From: Fuerstiella sp.
Lineage (GTDB): Bacteria; Planctomycetota; Planctomycetia; Planctomycetales; Planctomycetaceae
Direction: 5' to 3'
Assembly (NCBI GenBank): GCA_022447185.1
Contig: JAKVAY010000039.1
Coordinates: 1-64,000 of the forward strand
Length of the DNA: 64,000 nt
Below the pieces are notes generated by a model that was given only the letters and a program-made list of their open reading frames with translations, was not told the DNA's origin and made no database searches. A program made the position numbers and the translations under genes. Positions 27,925-38,646 of the stretch are shown in pieces; positions within the stretch are counted from its first letter, which is position 1, and every line of letters starts with the position of its first letter.

Positions 27925-30855
27925 ATGTTCGCTACGTTATGCCGGAGACCGGACGGAATGCGTTTAAATTTAATGTCACTGTTAGCGGTCGCTGGCGTCA
28001 TCATGACAGGATTTGTGACAGTTCAGGCCGTCGAAACCGTTGATCTTCAACTTCGGTATCAGGTGGAAACTCGCTTGTACAGCGGGCGTTTTCACCGGCT
28101 CGTACGTGAGGAGCAATGGAAGCCGGAAGAAACCGCGATTATCGTATGTGATGTGTGGGACCTGCATCATTGTCGCAACGCAGTCAGACGAGTCGAAGAG
28201 TTTGCGCCGCGTTTGGACCAGGTGCTGAAACGGGCGAGATCGCTGGGGATCTCGATCATCCATTCGCCCAGTGGCTGCATGTCAGCCTATGTCAGCCATC
28301 CCGCACGAAAACGCGCCGTTAAGACACCGAACGCCGATTTTATACCGCATGAGTGCGACGAGTGGTGCTCCGTCATTCCATCGGAAGAGCGTGCTGTTTA
28401 TCCGATCGATCAGTCTGACGGTGGTGAAGATGATGATCCGGTCGAGCATGCTGAGTGGGCCTCACATCTGAAGGACCTGGGCCGCGATCCAAGATCTCCA
28501 TGGAAGAGCCAGTCGGATCTGATCACGATTGACAGCCAGCGGGATTTTATTTCTGACCGTGGTACAGAAGTCTGGAACATTCTGCAGGCGAAAGGAATTC
28601 GCAATGTGATTCTGACGGGTGTGCATACCAATATGTGTGTGCTGGGGCGGCCATTCGGACTTCGCCAAATGTCTCGTAATGGAATGAACGTCGTCCTGAT
28701 GCGCGACATGACCGATACGATGTATAATCCGCAACGCTGGCCCTACGTCAGTCACTTCACCGGTACAGATCTGATTGTTTCACACATCGAACGCTGTGTC
28801 TGCCCGACAGTTACCAGTGACCAGTTCATCGGTGGACAGTCATTCCGATTCTCAAAAGATACGCGACCTCATCTGGTGATGCTGGTCGCTGAACGGGAAT
28901 ATCGAACCAATGAGACATTGCCCGCATTCGCGGCAACTCATTTGGGGCGTGATTTCCGTGTGACAACCGTATTTGGAAGTGCCACCGAGCGTAACTCACT
29001 TCCAGGGATCGAGTCCGTCGCGGACGCCGATGTGCTGCTCGTCAGTGTCCGGCGTCGTGTGCTTCCAGCGGTAAATCTCAAATGGATTCGTGATCACGTG
29101 GCAGCCGGTAAACCAGTGATTGGAATCCGAACTGCGAGTCACGCGTTTTCGCTTCGGGATAAACAGGTATCTGCAGGTTTCGAGGCGTGGCCGGAATTTG
29201 ATGCCGAGGTATTCGGAGGAAGTTACAGCACCCATCATGGCAACGATCTTAAATCAACTGTCGCTGTCACTTCATCCAATCATCCGATTACTGACGGGCT
29301 GACTCGTGAACCGTTTCCACAAGGAGGGTCGCTGTATCAAACATCTCCATTGACCACAGGGACTGTGGTTCTCAGCACGGGAACGATTGCAGGACTGCCG
29401 ACGGAGCCTGTGAGCTGGACATTCACCCGGGCGGATGGCGGTCGATCGTTTTACACGTCCATGGGTCACGTTGATGATTTCAGGAATCCACAGTTCACAC
29501 AACTCCTTTATCAGGCGATTTGCTGGGCGTCAAAAACGGCCCCCTCTGAATTCGGGACATCCAGCGACTGGATCACAGGTGAAATTCCGTCAGTCAGTGT
29601 GTCCAACCAGCTCTCCCGAGAAGGTGACGTTTGGCTGCGCTGTGCCTTTCGACTTCCACCTGACTGGGCAGACGACCAGTCGACGCTGAACCTTAACGTT
29701 CAGGCCGGAGCTCCAAACGTTTCTGCCTGGGTCAATGGTCATCGGCTCTCTCACGGAGCAGGAGTGTCGCCGGAATTTTGTCATTACCCATTCGAATGTG
29801 ATCGTCGTTCGGATGGTGAGGCCAATCTTTTGGTGATTCGATGTACCTGGCGATGGCTGGCCGGACTGAGGACAGCTCCCGTCATCGAGGCAAACGGTCG
29901 CAGTCTGTGTCTGAAGGGTCGTTGGCAAATGAGGGCCGGGGCGGAAGAGAACTTCGCCGGCACTCCTTTGGCGGGGAAATTTGCGGTACCACCTGACATC
30001 GTCTTTAGTCCGCCTGAGCCACTTTGGACTGCGCGCCCACTGACAAAGGCAAATGCATTCACTTCGGGAATCGAAGGGCCAGCATGTGACCCGACCGGGA
30101 ATATTCTGGCGGTCAATTACGAGAAACAGGGGACCATTGGCCGTGTCAGTCCGGATGGTTCCGCAGAACTTTATATGACGCTTCCGCAAGGCAGCACAGG
30201 AAACGGAATTCGGTTTGATCCGAAAGGGGACTTCTTCTTCGTCGCCGATTATACGGGGCACAATGTTCTGAAGGTTGATCCGAACAGCAGGGAAGTTATG
30301 GCTCTGGCTCATGACGATCGAATGAACCAGCCGAATGATCTTGCGATCGCTCCGGATGGCACGTTGTATGCCAGCGATCCTGCCTGGGGCAAAGGCACCG
30401 GGCAGTTGTGGCGAATTGACATGAATGGCACAGTCACTCGACTCGCGCAAGATCTGGGAACGACCAATGGAGTCGAAGTCAGTCCCGACGGAAAAACGCT
30501 GTATGTCAACGAGTCTGTCCAGCGCAATGTCTGGGCTTTCGACATTACGACGGAGAGACTGCTGGCAAACAAACGTCTGGTCAGACAGTTTCCCGAACAT
30601 GGATTTGACGGCATGCGATGTGACGTCGATGGGAACCTTTACATCACACGTCCCGGGGAAGGCACCGTGATCAGGATGTCACCGCAGGGTGAAATCATTC
30701 AAAAAGTGAATGTTCTGGGATCTCATCCGACGAATCTGTGTTTTGGCGGGCCGGACGGCTGCACGGTGTATGTTACCCAGGTTGACGGTGGCAGGCTTGT
30801 GAGCTTCCGGACAGACCGGCCGGGTCGTGCCTGGGCGGAACGACAGGCACGCTGA
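27925..30855 (+). CDS. Secreted fusion: cysteine hydrolase, ThuA, beta-sandwich and SMP-30 modules
   Basis: A 976-residue protein with a signal peptide (MRLNLMSLLAVAGVIMTGF). Translation could also begin at the ATG at 27958. Residues about 60-300 resemble isochorismatase-like cysteine hydrolases: AIIVCDVWDLHHC for the aspartate and LTGVHTNMCVLGRP for the nucleophilic cysteine. Residues about 315-530 look like a ThuA glutamine-amidotransferase-like domain (RDHVAAGKPVIGIRTASHAF). About 560-690 form a galactose-binding-like sandwich (VSAWVNGHRL). About 705-970 are an SMP-30/gluconolactonase propeller (NDLAIAPDGTLYASD, NGVEVSPDGKTLYVNES). All modules occur separately in planctomycetes; together they suggest sequential attack on a carbohydrate-derived compound outside the cytosol. 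The substrate is unknown. Confidence 0.85.
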   Translation: MFATLCRRPDGMRLNLMSLLAVAGVIMTGFVTVQAVETVDLQLRYQVETRLYSGRFHRLVREEQWKPEETAIIVCDVWDLHHCRNAVRRVEEFAPRLDQVLKRARSLGISIIHSPSGCMSAYVSHPARKRAVKTPNADFIPHECDEWCSVIPSEERAVYPIDQSDGGEDDDPVEHAEWASHLKDLGRDPRSPWKSQSDLITIDSQRDFISDRGTEVWNILQAKGIRNVILTGVHTNMCVLGRPFGLRQMSRNGMNVVLMRDMTDTMYNPQRWPYVSHFTGTDLIVSHIERCVCPTVTSDQFIGGQSFRFSKDTRPHLVMLVAEREYRTNETLPAFAATHLGRDFRVTTVFGSATERNSLPGIESVADADVLLVSVRRRVLPAVNLKWIRDHVAAGKPVIGIRTASHAFSLRDKQVSAGFEAWPEFDAEVFGGSYSTHHGNDLKSTVAVTSSNHPITDGLTREPFPQGGSLYQTSPLTTGTVVLSTGTIAGLPTEPVSWTFTRADGGRSFYTSMGHVDDFRNPQFTQLLYQAICWASKTAPSEFGTSSDWITGEIPSVSVSNQLSREGDVWLRCAFRLPPDWADDQSTLNLNVQAGAPNVSAWVNGHRLSHGAGVSPEFCHYPFECDRRSDGEANLLVIRCTWRWLAGLRTAPVIEANGRSLCLKGRWQMRAGAEENFAGTPLAGKFAVPPDIVFSPPEPLWTARPLTKANAFTSGIEGPACDPTGNILAVNYEKQGTIGRVSPDGSAELYMTLPQGSTGNGIRFDPKGDFFFVADYTGHNVLKVDPNSREVMALAHDDRMNQPNDLAIAPDGTLYASDPAWGKGTGQLWRIDMNGTVTRLAQDLGTTNGVEVSPDGKTLYVNESVQRNVWAFDITTERLLANKRLVRQFPEHGFDGMRCDVDGNLYITRPGEGTVIRMSPQGEIIQKVNVLGSHPTNLCFGGPDGCTVYVTQVDGGRLVSFRTDRPGRAWAERQAR

Positions 30856-31137
30856 TCACAGGAGCATCACAACGCCGTCCATGCCGGTGAGACGACTGTA
30901 GATGGCGAGGACCTGTTGTGGTGATTCGCAGTTGGGCTCCAGAGTGATAGCGATATGCCCGCCATTCCTGGTAGATCTCATGGTGTACACCGGATCCAGC
31001 TCCATTTTCAATTCGTCGCGAACTGCAGCAATCACTCGTGCCAAAAAGTTGTCGTCTACCGAACCAATCACTTTGAATGTGTATGTGCACGGAAAGTTGT
31101 GTCGAGATTCCAGAAGCTGGACGGATGGAAGCGACAT
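30856..31137 (-). CDS. DUF493 (YbeD-like) protein
   Basis: About 93 residues from the ATG at 31137; a TTG at 31191 could add 18. The sequence QLLESRHNFPCTYTFKVIG, the middle DDNFLARVIAAVRDEL and the basic TRNGGHIAITLEPNCESPQQVLAIYSRL match the small ferredoxin-like fold of DUF493/YbeD. YbeD is a cytosolic protein with an ACT-like fold and no settled function. The gene is convergent with the large secreted fusion and its stop lies directly after that gene's stop. Confidence 0.8.
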   Translation of the reverse strand: MSLPSVQLLESRHNFPCTYTFKVIGSVDDNFLARVIAAVRDELKMELDPVYTMRSTRNGGHIAITLEPNCESPQQVLAIYSRLTGMDGVVMLL

Positions 31138-31359
31138 AAGGAATCTCGAATTACCGAACACCGGGATAAAGTCTGAAAGGGAATTCGACAAATTATACGC
31201 AGACAGGCAACAACACAGATATCAATTTTTAAATTCTCCGTTCAGTCTGATCCTGAGCTGACCTGAGCAGAATCGGGCGCTCTGTTTCAACAGATAGAAT
31301 TATGGTGAAATACTGACTGTGATTTTGTTTTTCGCCAGTTTCAGTATGGACGCATTTCA

Positions 31360-32412
31360 GTGAGCTCACCCAATTCGCGACAGATCAGGGTTGCCTTTTG
31401 GAATCTGCAGAATCTGTTTGATATCGAACCATCTCCGATCGCTTCGGAACTTGGTGTCTCTGCGATCAGTGGCTGGGATCGGCGGGCACTGGAGGCCAGA
31501 CTTGAGAATATAGCGACGAACATTCGCGGCATGTTTGGCGGTGACGGTCCGGAGCTGATCGGTCTGGCGGAACTGGAAAACGAACACGTCGGACAGCAGT
31601 TGTTGACTGCGATCGGCCGTGACGATTATGTGTTGCTCACCGCAAATGATTCGCAAATCACAGCAACCGGTACTGCGTTGATCTATTCGAAGCGGGCTTT
31701 TGAAGAAGACTCAGCACGCATTCGCGGTCATTTAGTCCATCTTCGATTTCCCACAGCTGACATTCTCGAAGTTCAACTGGCAACTCTCGGGGCTCATACC
31801 GAACTGACCGTGTTGGTCAATCACTGGCCCTCGCGCCTTGAGCGTAATTCGGACGCCTTTCGTCAGACAATTGCGAGCTATGCGGCTAATCTCGTTGATC
31901 AGCACTTGAGACTGAATCGTCGGGAATACCTGGTGCTGGCAGATACTGAACGGTCACGACATCAGCTCGAAGAACGCTGGAATCGCAATCTGCTGGTCAT
32001 GGGCAGCTTTAACGACGATCCCTGGGATCGTAGTCTCTTGGAAATCCTGAATGCCGGCTACCGCCTGAGAGAGACACAACAGTCGGAGCCGTTTGCGAAC
32101 AACGCGTTATTGTCCTGGCGCGCTTATGCGGAACGTCGTCCCGAACTTTTTAATCCGACATGGTCATTGCTCGGATCGCCCGACCAGGGAACCTGTTTGA
32201 ATTCAGTCGGTCCCCGCCGAATGAGCATCTTTGATCAAATGTTGTTATCCCGAGGCTTGCTGGTCGGGAAGTCAGGTCTGAAGGTCGTGGGCAATGAGTA
32301 TGGGATTCCACAACTGGAGTGTCTGTCGTCGGATGCGATGGTCGATGATACCCCGTGCCGTTTAACAGTGAGACGTGCGAAGGGTTCAGTGATCGTCTGC
32401 CAGTTGGGTTAA
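31360..32412 (+). CDS. Endonuclease/exonuclease/phosphatase-fold protein with altered active site
   Basis: A 350-residue protein from a GTG start. The EEP fold is clear: VAFWNLQNLF with N15, GLAELEN with the metal-binding glutamate near 71-73, VNHWPSR with H155, and FDQMLLS corresponding to the YDxxLxS strand. Two positions that are nearly invariant in active family members differ. The GDFN motif reads GSFND (Ser at 216), and the terminal SDH reads SDA (Ala at 326). The fold is kept but metal-dependent hydrolysis as known for the family may be lost. No signal peptide is seen. The next gene (GalT-like) is convergent. Confidence 0.8.
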   Translation: MSSPNSRQIRVAFWNLQNLFDIEPSPIASELGVSAISGWDRRALEARLENIATNIRGMFGGDGPELIGLAELENEHVGQQLLTAIGRDDYVLLTANDSQITATGTALIYSKRAFEEDSARIRGHLVHLRFPTADILEVQLATLGAHTELTVLVNHWPSRLERNSDAFRQTIASYAANLVDQHLRLNRREYLVLADTERSRHQLEERWNRNLLVMGSFNDDPWDRSLLEILNAGYRLRETQQSEPFANNALLSWRAYAERRPELFNPTWSLLGSPDQGTCLNSVGPRRMSIFDQMLLSRGLLVGKSGLKVVGNEYGIPQLECLSSDAMVDDTPCRLTVRRAKGSVIVCQLG

Positions 32413-32552
32413 GGCTGGAAGTGACGACGCCTGGGACCGCCGAGACAACGGCTCTGAGTATGCGAAACGGGGCGAGTTCCCATGACGGGTCAGTCTGACC
32501 AGTCAATCGTTCTGTTTGTTGCTGCGGGTCAAACACTACCAGCGTCGATGTG

Positions 32553-33662
32553 TCAGCAGTGTTCTCCACGCCACTCGTATTCGGGGGGAACGACGTCATC
32601 CGGAGGTGGTACGCTGAGTTGATATCGCCTGCGGAGCTGGACTGCTGCCGATTCCGGAGCAACAGTGACAATGTCAACATCAGTAGCCAGTTCGTAACCC
32701 GCCATTCGTGTGGAACGTGGCATGAGATCCAGAAACCAGCCATTTGTGCTGTTCGCAATCGGTGGCTGGACAAGTACGATATTCATTGCCATTTGGCCCG
32801 CGCACTGATCGATCGCGGTCGCGGCTGCGTGCAGGTGTCCTGCAATGTTGATCAACTGTGAGTTCGTACAATTGGAGAACGAATCAAATGCAGATTGTCG
32901 GGGGACGATTCGCATTTGCCATGACACCCTGCCGGCATACGGACACATGACGATACACATGGGATCGGTGGAAACAATTCGGGTGCCGTCAGCAACTTCC
33001 GTTTCGCAAAGGTCATGCAACAGGCACTTTCCGTAATGCTTTCGATGGTGTGAACTTCTTTGCAGACGGGTTGCTGTCTGAGGTGGAATGATGTTTGTCG
33101 CCAGAATCTGAGAATGAACATGGCTCAGCGACGCCCCCGCGCTGAATCCTTCGTTTCGGAATACAGTGATTGATTTGATGTCGGGTTGTTGTTCGAGATC
33201 CCGCAATCGCAACTGCCATGCCAGCAGAATTCTCGCTGTTTCGGCCACAGAGAGTGCTGACAACCGACGGTGTGCGACTGGTGATTCTATTACAACTTCG
33301 TGCGTTCCAAAGGCTGGAAGTGACTTCAGGTATCTGTCGTGGGGTTCGGTCGAAGTTTCGCAGCATGAAACCAGAGCGGGAAACTGATTCGGAACCACGC
33401 GTACCAGCCAGCCTGCTGTATTTGGACGACTATCAATTCGGCGAAGAGCGAGTCGCTCGTCTGGTGTCCGGCTTTCGCGTCCCTGTTCGTACGGATTACC
33501 ATCCTTCGGGTGCGCCAGTACCGGATCACTGGTCGCGGCGCCGGGTCTCTGACTGCGACTGGGGGCAACGATCACGTGGCGTCCGGTCAGGATGTCAATT
33601 CGGAGAACTGAATTGGTATGATGTAAAACCACGGGTACTTGATTTCCTTGTGAATCGGGCAA
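32553..33662 (-). CDS. Galactose-1-phosphate uridylyltransferase-like protein (HIT superfamily)
   Basis: A 369-residue protein; the start is uncertain (TTG at 33662 or GTG at 33632). The N-terminal VLRIDILTGRHVIVAPSRSQRP is typical of GalT, followed by VVPNQFPAL, GTHEVVIESPVAH, and the catalytic-region SLSHVHSQILATN, in which His-x-His-x-Gln forms the nucleotidyl-transfer site. GalT swaps UMP between UDP-glucose and galactose-1-phosphate; related bacterial enzymes act as ADP-sulfurylase-type or other nucleotidyltransferases. The zinc-binding CxxC of E. coli GalT is not evident. No Leloir partners (galK, galE) are nearby. Confidence 0.83.
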   Translation of the reverse strand: MPDSQGNQVPVVLHHTNSVLRIDILTGRHVIVAPSRSQRPGAATSDPVLAHPKDGNPYEQGRESRTPDERLALRRIDSRPNTAGWLVRVVPNQFPALVSCCETSTEPHDRYLKSLPAFGTHEVVIESPVAHRRLSALSVAETARILLAWQLRLRDLEQQPDIKSITVFRNEGFSAGASLSHVHSQILATNIIPPQTATRLQRSSHHRKHYGKCLLHDLCETEVADGTRIVSTDPMCIVMCPYAGRVSWQMRIVPRQSAFDSFSNCTNSQLINIAGHLHAAATAIDQCAGQMAMNIVLVQPPIANSTNGWFLDLMPRSTRMAGYELATDVDIVTVAPESAAVQLRRRYQLSVPPPDDVVPPEYEWRGEHC

Positions 33663-33809
33663 GGCTACAGACTGTCAGTCTCGCTGCCTTCATAAATGTT
33701 TCGGTGATGGCAACAGTTGACGGCGGCCGGCTTCTCCGGGGCATCGGTATGAACGGGCCTGAGGGCAGGGAGATTGCACGTGCCGGACGCCAGTTGCAAA
33801 CCATACGAA

Positions 33810-35246
33810 TTACGATGGCACGATCCGCACGGGCCCGTCAATGACACCATCCACGATACGCGCATTGGTGACCACCGAGTCCGTCAGTGTCTCCGGTCGA
33901 CCGTTGTGAAGGTATGTCAGATGATTGTGATCGAACCCCAGCTGATGCAGCACGGTTGCATGCAGATCAGCTACACTGACGCGATCCTCAACGGAACGGT
34001 AGCCGATTTCATCTGTGGCTCCGTGGATGTGTCCGGATTTAAAACCACCACCGGACACAATCAGGCTGAATGCATTGCGGTTATGATCCCGGCCCTTTCC
34101 ATTTTGTGACACAGGCAGCCGTCCGAACTCACCTGTCCAGATAACAATCGTAGAATCGAGAAGACCGCGCTGCTTCAGATCGCGGATCAGGGCAGCGGAG
34201 CCCTGATCGCATCGCATGCAGATTTTTTCGTTCTGCGTTTTGACATCGCCATGTGAGTCCCATGGTTGACTTCCTGGCTGGACCGGTGGAAAGACCTGGA
34301 CAAAACGGACACCCGACTCAATCAGACGTCGGGCCATCAGACAGCGGATCCCGTATCCCGCGGTCAATTCATTGTTCAGTCCGTACATTTCACGTGTGGT
34401 TTCTGTCTCTCCTGAAATGTCCAGTGTGTCCGAGGCAGCCAGTTGCATCCGTGCAGCCAGTTCGTAGTTACGGATTCGTGCGTCTAAAGCGGATTCGTAC
34501 GTAAAGTGCTGCTGATGGCGCTGATTTAACTTCGCCAGCAGTTTCAGGTTGTCCGCCTGGATCTCAGCCGGAACGGGTCTCGAGGGATTCAGGTTGAGAA
34601 CGGGAGTCCCTCGTGTATTCACTTCTGTGCCCCGGTAGTGCGCCGGCATGAATCCGTTTTGCCACAGCAGCGTTCCGCTGGTGTTGTAGCCGTCCGGATC
34701 TCGCAGCACGATGTATGCCGGCAGGTTCTGATTCTCTGTTCCCAGAGCATAACTGACCCACGAGCCGAGCGCTGGCCGCCCCTGAAAGATCTTTCCGGTA
34801 TTCATGGATACCAGCGACTCAGTGTGATTGTTGTGGTAATTCCATGCTGATCGAATCAGACAGATCTCATCAGCAACCGAACCGATATGCGGCAGAATCT
34901 CTGCCATCTCCATTCCACAATCACCATACTTCCGAAACTTCAGTGGAGTGCCCAGTAGTCGATTGCCTTCGCTGCCGGGCTGAAACATTTCCACCTTTTC
35001 GACGTGAACGTTCCCGTCGTATTTCGTGAGATCCGGCTTCGGATCAAACAGATCCATCTGACCCGGGCCACCATTCTGCATCATGAAGACAACGGATTTA
35101 GCCTTTGCCGGGAATGGTCGGTGACGAATATCTGCATTCCTGCGATCGTCAGCATGGCTGTGTTCGTTGATTGCGGACAACGCCATGGCCCCGAAGCCAA
35201 GAGCGCTGGTTTCCAGCAGGTGACGGCGCCCGATACTACTGGACAT
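33810..35246 (-). CDS. DUF1501 protein (alkaline-phosphatase superfamily)
   Basis: A 478-residue DUF1501 protein. The ATG at 35246 overlaps the 3' end of the PSCyt/DUF1553 gene by 11 bases, so the pair is translationally coupled. An export signal is present ([21 protein letters not shown], with paired arginines). Superfamily motifs are MMQNGGPGQMDLFDPKP at the N-terminus, WDSHGD, and VIWTGEFGRLP followed by GRDHNRNAFSLIVSGGG near the C-terminus. DUF1501 proteins are distantly related to sulfatases and are greatly expanded in planctomycetes; their activity has not been defined. The standard pairing with a PSCyt1/DUF1549/DUF1553 protein suggests one functional unit. Confidence 0.9.
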   Translation of the reverse strand: MSSSIGRRHLLETSALGFGAMALSAINEHSHADDRRNADIRHRPFPAKAKSVVFMMQNGGPGQMDLFDPKPDLTKYDGNVHVEKVEMFQPGSEGNRLLGTPLKFRKYGDCGMEMAEILPHIGSVADEICLIRSAWNYHNNHTESLVSMNTGKIFQGRPALGSWVSYALGTENQNLPAYIVLRDPDGYNTSGTLLWQNGFMPAHYRGTEVNTRGTPVLNLNPSRPVPAEIQADNLKLLAKLNQRHQQHFTYESALDARIRNYELAARMQLAASDTLDISGETETTREMYGLNNELTAGYGIRCLMARRLIESGVRFVQVFPPVQPGSQPWDSHGDVKTQNEKICMRCDQGSAALIRDLKQRGLLDSTIVIWTGEFGRLPVSQNGKGRDHNRNAFSLIVSGGGFKSGHIHGATDEIGYRSVEDRVSVADLHATVLHQLGFDHNHLTYLHNGRPETLTDSVVTNARIVDGVIDGPVRIVPS

Positions 35247-38200
35247 ACAGGAACTCACTTGTATTGATGAGCATGTGGCACAGCTGGACAATCGCCCAAC
35301 GCTCTGGCTGCTGTTTGAGTTTTTTATAACGTTTGATATGACGTTCGAGCAGTTCTCGACACCACGCTGCTTCTTCTTCGTTCGGACGTCGTCCCAGCAC
35401 AATTCGCCAGGCGGTACTCACGCGATCGTCTGCGGAATCACTCGTTGCTTCGTTAATAACGCGTTGCGCAAGGGTTTCTGACTGCTCAAGCATAAACTCG
35501 TCGTGCAACAGGGCCAGTGCCTGAGTCACCACCGCACTCGGTTTTCGAACTGCACAATTTCGAGCGACGATCGGTTGATCAAATACTCGCATGAATGTGA
35601 GATGGTAGTTCCGGCGCGAGAGAATGTAGACACTGCGGCGCCATGGTGTTGTATCAGCGGGCAAGGCGCTCGTCTTTAGAACGACCATTCCATCCGGCCG
35701 CGGGTCCAGCGGGATGGGAGGACCGCCGAGTTGACGATCAAGTCTTCCGCTGACCGTAAGAATGGCGTCGCGCAGTTGTTCGGAATCAAGCTGTCGCAGA
35801 TTCATTCTCCACAGCAGTCGGTTTTTGGGGTCGAAGGTCGATGATTGACCGTGTGAACTCTGTTGGTACGTTGTGGACAAAACCATTAGCCGAATCAGTG
35901 ATTTGATCCGCCAGCCACTTTTAATAAAACGAAGCGTCAGCCAGTCCAGTAATTCCGGATGCGATGGTTTTGAACCGGAGATCCCCAAATTGTCACTCGT
36001 TTCGACGATTCCGCGACCAAATACTTGCTGCCAGACTCGATTGACGAAGACACGTGCGACATGCTGACCTGCCAGCGAATCTGGATCGGTCACGCTGTAG
36101 GCCAGAGCTAGCCGTCGGCCACTGAGGTTGCCGGGCGATTCGATTGTCAGCCTGTGTTTTTCAGGATCGGTGACCAGAATCTCCGGCAGCTCCGGATCGA
36201 CTTCCAGGCCTTGCCGCAGGTAATTTCCGCGCCTCAGTACATGTGTTGCAGTTAGCGCAGGCGTTTCGGTTGCGATCGCGATGTAATCGTATGACCGGCG
36301 ACTCGATTGGAGTTCAGTAATCCGTGTGTCAATTCGTTTGAGTTTCTGTTTTTCGTCTCGCGACAGAGTCGCAGCGATTTCAGTGTCGGCAACAGTGAGT
36401 TGAGTCTGATACTTTGTGACCAGTTGTGTCTGTTTGTCACTGCGTTTGGCGACGTCTGTCAGGATAGCGGTTGTTGCTGCGTCGCGGTCGGATTTCGGGA
36501 TCACTGTCGATCGGACTTCCAGCAGCTGCATTCGATGTGGTGAGAGGATTCCGTCTCGCCGTTGCTTCAGAGTCGTGAGCTCGGCGTCGATCTCAGCGTT
36601 ACGATGTTCAATTGTCTTTTGTTCAGCATCAGACACATCCGGTCGAATGCGTGAGTCCGACTTCACCCAGTGACGCACATTGAACACAGGAGCAAACACG
36701 GATTCGAATCGATAATAATCAAGCTGCGAGAGAGCCTCATATTTGTGATCGTGACATTTTGCGCACTGCAGAGTCACGGCAAACAGCGTACTGGCCACGT
36801 TTTCAGAAACTCGCTGTAAGACGTGATGTCGGACATCCGGTGTGTTCAATTCGTTTTGATCTGTATCGTCATTTGCTGTCAGCAGAAATATGGTGGCCGT
36901 CAGTGAGTCGAGCATCGGTTGAGTAAACGTTTTGGCATTCTTCCAGTCAAACAGCTCATCACCGGCCAGTTGCTCGATCAGGAAACGATCGAATGGCTTG
37001 TCGTCGTTGAAGGACCGGATGACGTAGTCTCGGTAGCGCCATTTGCCTGGCAGTGGCTTGATGATGGCAGCGTCGTTGTCGCTGCCGTTCACATCGACGT
37101 GACCGGTCACGTCCAGCCAGTACCGCCCCCATCTTTCACCGTAATGTTTCGATTGCAGCAACCTGTCGACAAGTCGCTCCCAGTGTCCTGGTTCGGTGTC
37201 GTCAAGAAATTCGTCGATTTCTGATGGCGACGGTGGCAGGCCGATCAGATCAAAGTAGATACGACGGACCAGTTGTTCCGGTGTGGCGTCGCCAGAGAAT
37301 GTGTGTCCCCGGGCCTCTAACTTTGCAAGCGTGAAGTTGTCCAGGTCATTGCGAACCCGGCTGCTTCGTGACACCCTGGGTGGATCCTGTTCCGAGGGAT
37401 ACTGCCAGGCCCAGTGGCGGCGATCTTCTTTGGTGACTCTGGTCACCGGTCGATCAGTTGCGATCGTTTTTTCTGTGGGTGCGTCGGCCTGTATCCAGCG
37501 CCGAATCAGCTTGATTTGTTCGGAGGACAGCTGCGGCCATTCCTCCGGGGGCATTTTTCCCGTGTCGAGCATCGCAAATAATTCGCTGTGTTCCGGATGA
37601 CCGCGTACGATGACCGGGCCTGCCTTGCCTCCGTGTAACATTGAAGAAACCGTGCGCAGATCGAGACTCGCTTCTTGCGTATCCGCACCGTGGCAGTCGA
37701 AGCAGTGGGCAGCAAAGATGGGCTGTATATCTCGTTCATAAATTGGCAATGATTCGAAATTGACAGCGAGAGAATATTTTTGACTTAAGTGTGTACCAAG
37801 TGCGACTCGTTCCAGAGTTGTCAATGGCTGGCGGTAAATGAGTATTTCACCGATCTGGCCTTCGAAGGATGTCTCGGTGCTGTCTTCCTGACGGTAACTC
37901 TGACCAAGAGTCAGCGTTCTTTGTTCAAGGAAACCGAGAAAATGAGTGCCGTTGAACATGCCTCGTTGTTCGGTGCGTCCGTCCACATGAATCTCAAACA
38001 GTTGTTCTCCATTGTACACCAGTTCAAGCAGATGAGGTTGGTCATCCCAGACAGCGCTCAGCGCTTCACCCTGATCGCCGTGATGAATGGCGAAACGAGG
38101 GATGTATCGGGCGTTATGATTACCCACCCAGAAGCCACGACGTTTCTCGAACACTGAAGTGGTTGTCTTCCGTGAGTTCAGGTCCAGCAGTCGTTGAGAG

Positions 38201-38646
38201 TCTGGGCCACCACTCGGGGCCTGAAACACGATTGCGATGTGTAATGTCTGATCACCCACCGAAAAACCATCGAATTGATCGCGGTGGAGCAACGCATTTC
38301 CCTGGAAATCAACAGATGGTTGGCCACCAATCCCTGAGCGAACCCATACTGGCCGGCGTTTGACGTCGTGCTGACTCAGATGATTGTTCAGTCCGCTGAT
38401 GTCTGTCCAGATGGTCAGCTGTTCTGCTGGCTTATCTGAGTTGTGCCTTCCATCTCGATTCGAAGCGTCGAGCCAGAGGACCAACCCGTCTCGTGGTACA
38501 TCTGTGATGTCGGCAGATATTGAAGTGCCGGTCTGCATGAACAGCCCCGCGACTGCCAAAACAGCAGTGCGAACCCTGAACCGTAGCGGACATTCAACCG
38601 GTGCTGTCATCGTCCTGGATGCAGGCTGATATCGCATCTTGGTCAT
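35236..38646 (-). CDS. LamG / PSCyt1 / DUF1549 / DUF1553 protein
   Basis: An 1136-residue exported protein with N-terminal signal ([20 protein letters not shown]). In order: a LamG-like concanavalin fold (about 50-290, [14 protein letters not shown] to [11 protein letters not shown]), PSCyt1 with the haem motif C-x2-C-H (HCFDCHG, about 310) and KMPPEE, DUF1549 (about 425-650, [30 protein letters not shown], and [10 protein letters not shown], a second haem-type motif), a coiled-coil linker, and DUF1553 (about 830-1130, [17 protein letters not shown]). Such proteins are a planctomycete/verrucomicrobial speciality, probably periplasmic redox or binding partners. The LamG part may bind glycans. 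Confidence 0.92.
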   Translation of the reverse strand: MTKMRYQPASRTMTAPVECPLRFRVRTAVLAVAGLFMQTGTSISADITDVPRDGLVLWLDASNRDGRHNSDKPAEQLTIWTDISGLNNHLSQHDVKRRPVWVRSGIGGQPSVDFQGNALLHRDQFDGFSVGDQTLHIAIVFQAPSGGPDSQRLLDLNSRKTTTSVFEKRRGFWVGNHNARYIPRFAIHHGDQGEALSAVWDDQPHLLELVYNGEQLFEIHVDGRTEQRGMFNGTHFLGFLEQRTLTLGQSYRQEDSTETSFEGQIGEILIYRQPLTTLERVALGTHLSQKYSLAVNFESLPIYERDIQPIFAAHCFDCHGADTQEASLDLRTVSSMLHGGKAGPVIVRGHPEHSELFAMLDTGKMPPEEWPQLSSEQIKLIRRWIQADAPTEKTIATDRPVTRVTKEDRRHWAWQYPSEQDPPRVSRSSRVRNDLDNFTLAKLEARGHTFSGDATPEQLVRRIYFDLIGLPPSPSEIDEFLDDTEPGHWERLVDRLLQSKHYGERWGRYWLDVTGHVDVNGSDNDAAIIKPLPGKWRYRDYVIRSFNDDKPFDRFLIEQLAGDELFDWKNAKTFTQPMLDSLTATIFLLTANDDTDQNELNTPDVRHHVLQRVSENVASTLFAVTLQCAKCHDHKYEALSQLDYYRFESVFAPVFNVRHWVKSDSRIRPDVSDAEQKTIEHRNAEIDAELTTLKQRRDGILSPHRMQLLEVRSTVIPKSDRDAATTAILTDVAKRSDKQTQLVTKYQTQLTVADTEIAATLSRDEKQKLKRIDTRITELQSSRRSYDYIAIATETPALTATHVLRRGNYLRQGLEVDPELPEILVTDPEKHRLTIESPGNLSGRRLALAYSVTDPDSLAGQHVARVFVNRVWQQVFGRGIVETSDNLGISGSKPSHPELLDWLTLRFIKSGWRIKSLIRLMVLSTTYQQSSHGQSSTFDPKNRLLWRMNLRQLDSEQLRDAILTVSGRLDRQLGGPPIPLDPRPDGMVVLKTSALPADTTPWRRSVYILSRRNYHLTFMRVFDQPIVARNCAVRKPSAVVTQALALLHDEFMLEQSETLAQRVINEATSDSADDRVSTAWRIVLGRRPNEEEAAWCRELLERHIKRYKKLKQQPERWAIVQLCHMLINTSEFLYVQ

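Noticed and set aside
29590..30600. A 336-codon open frame on the minus strand
   Set aside because: It lies wholly antisense to the SMP-30 part of the secreted fusion gene, has no recognised motif and its codons are the mirror of a well-supported frame.
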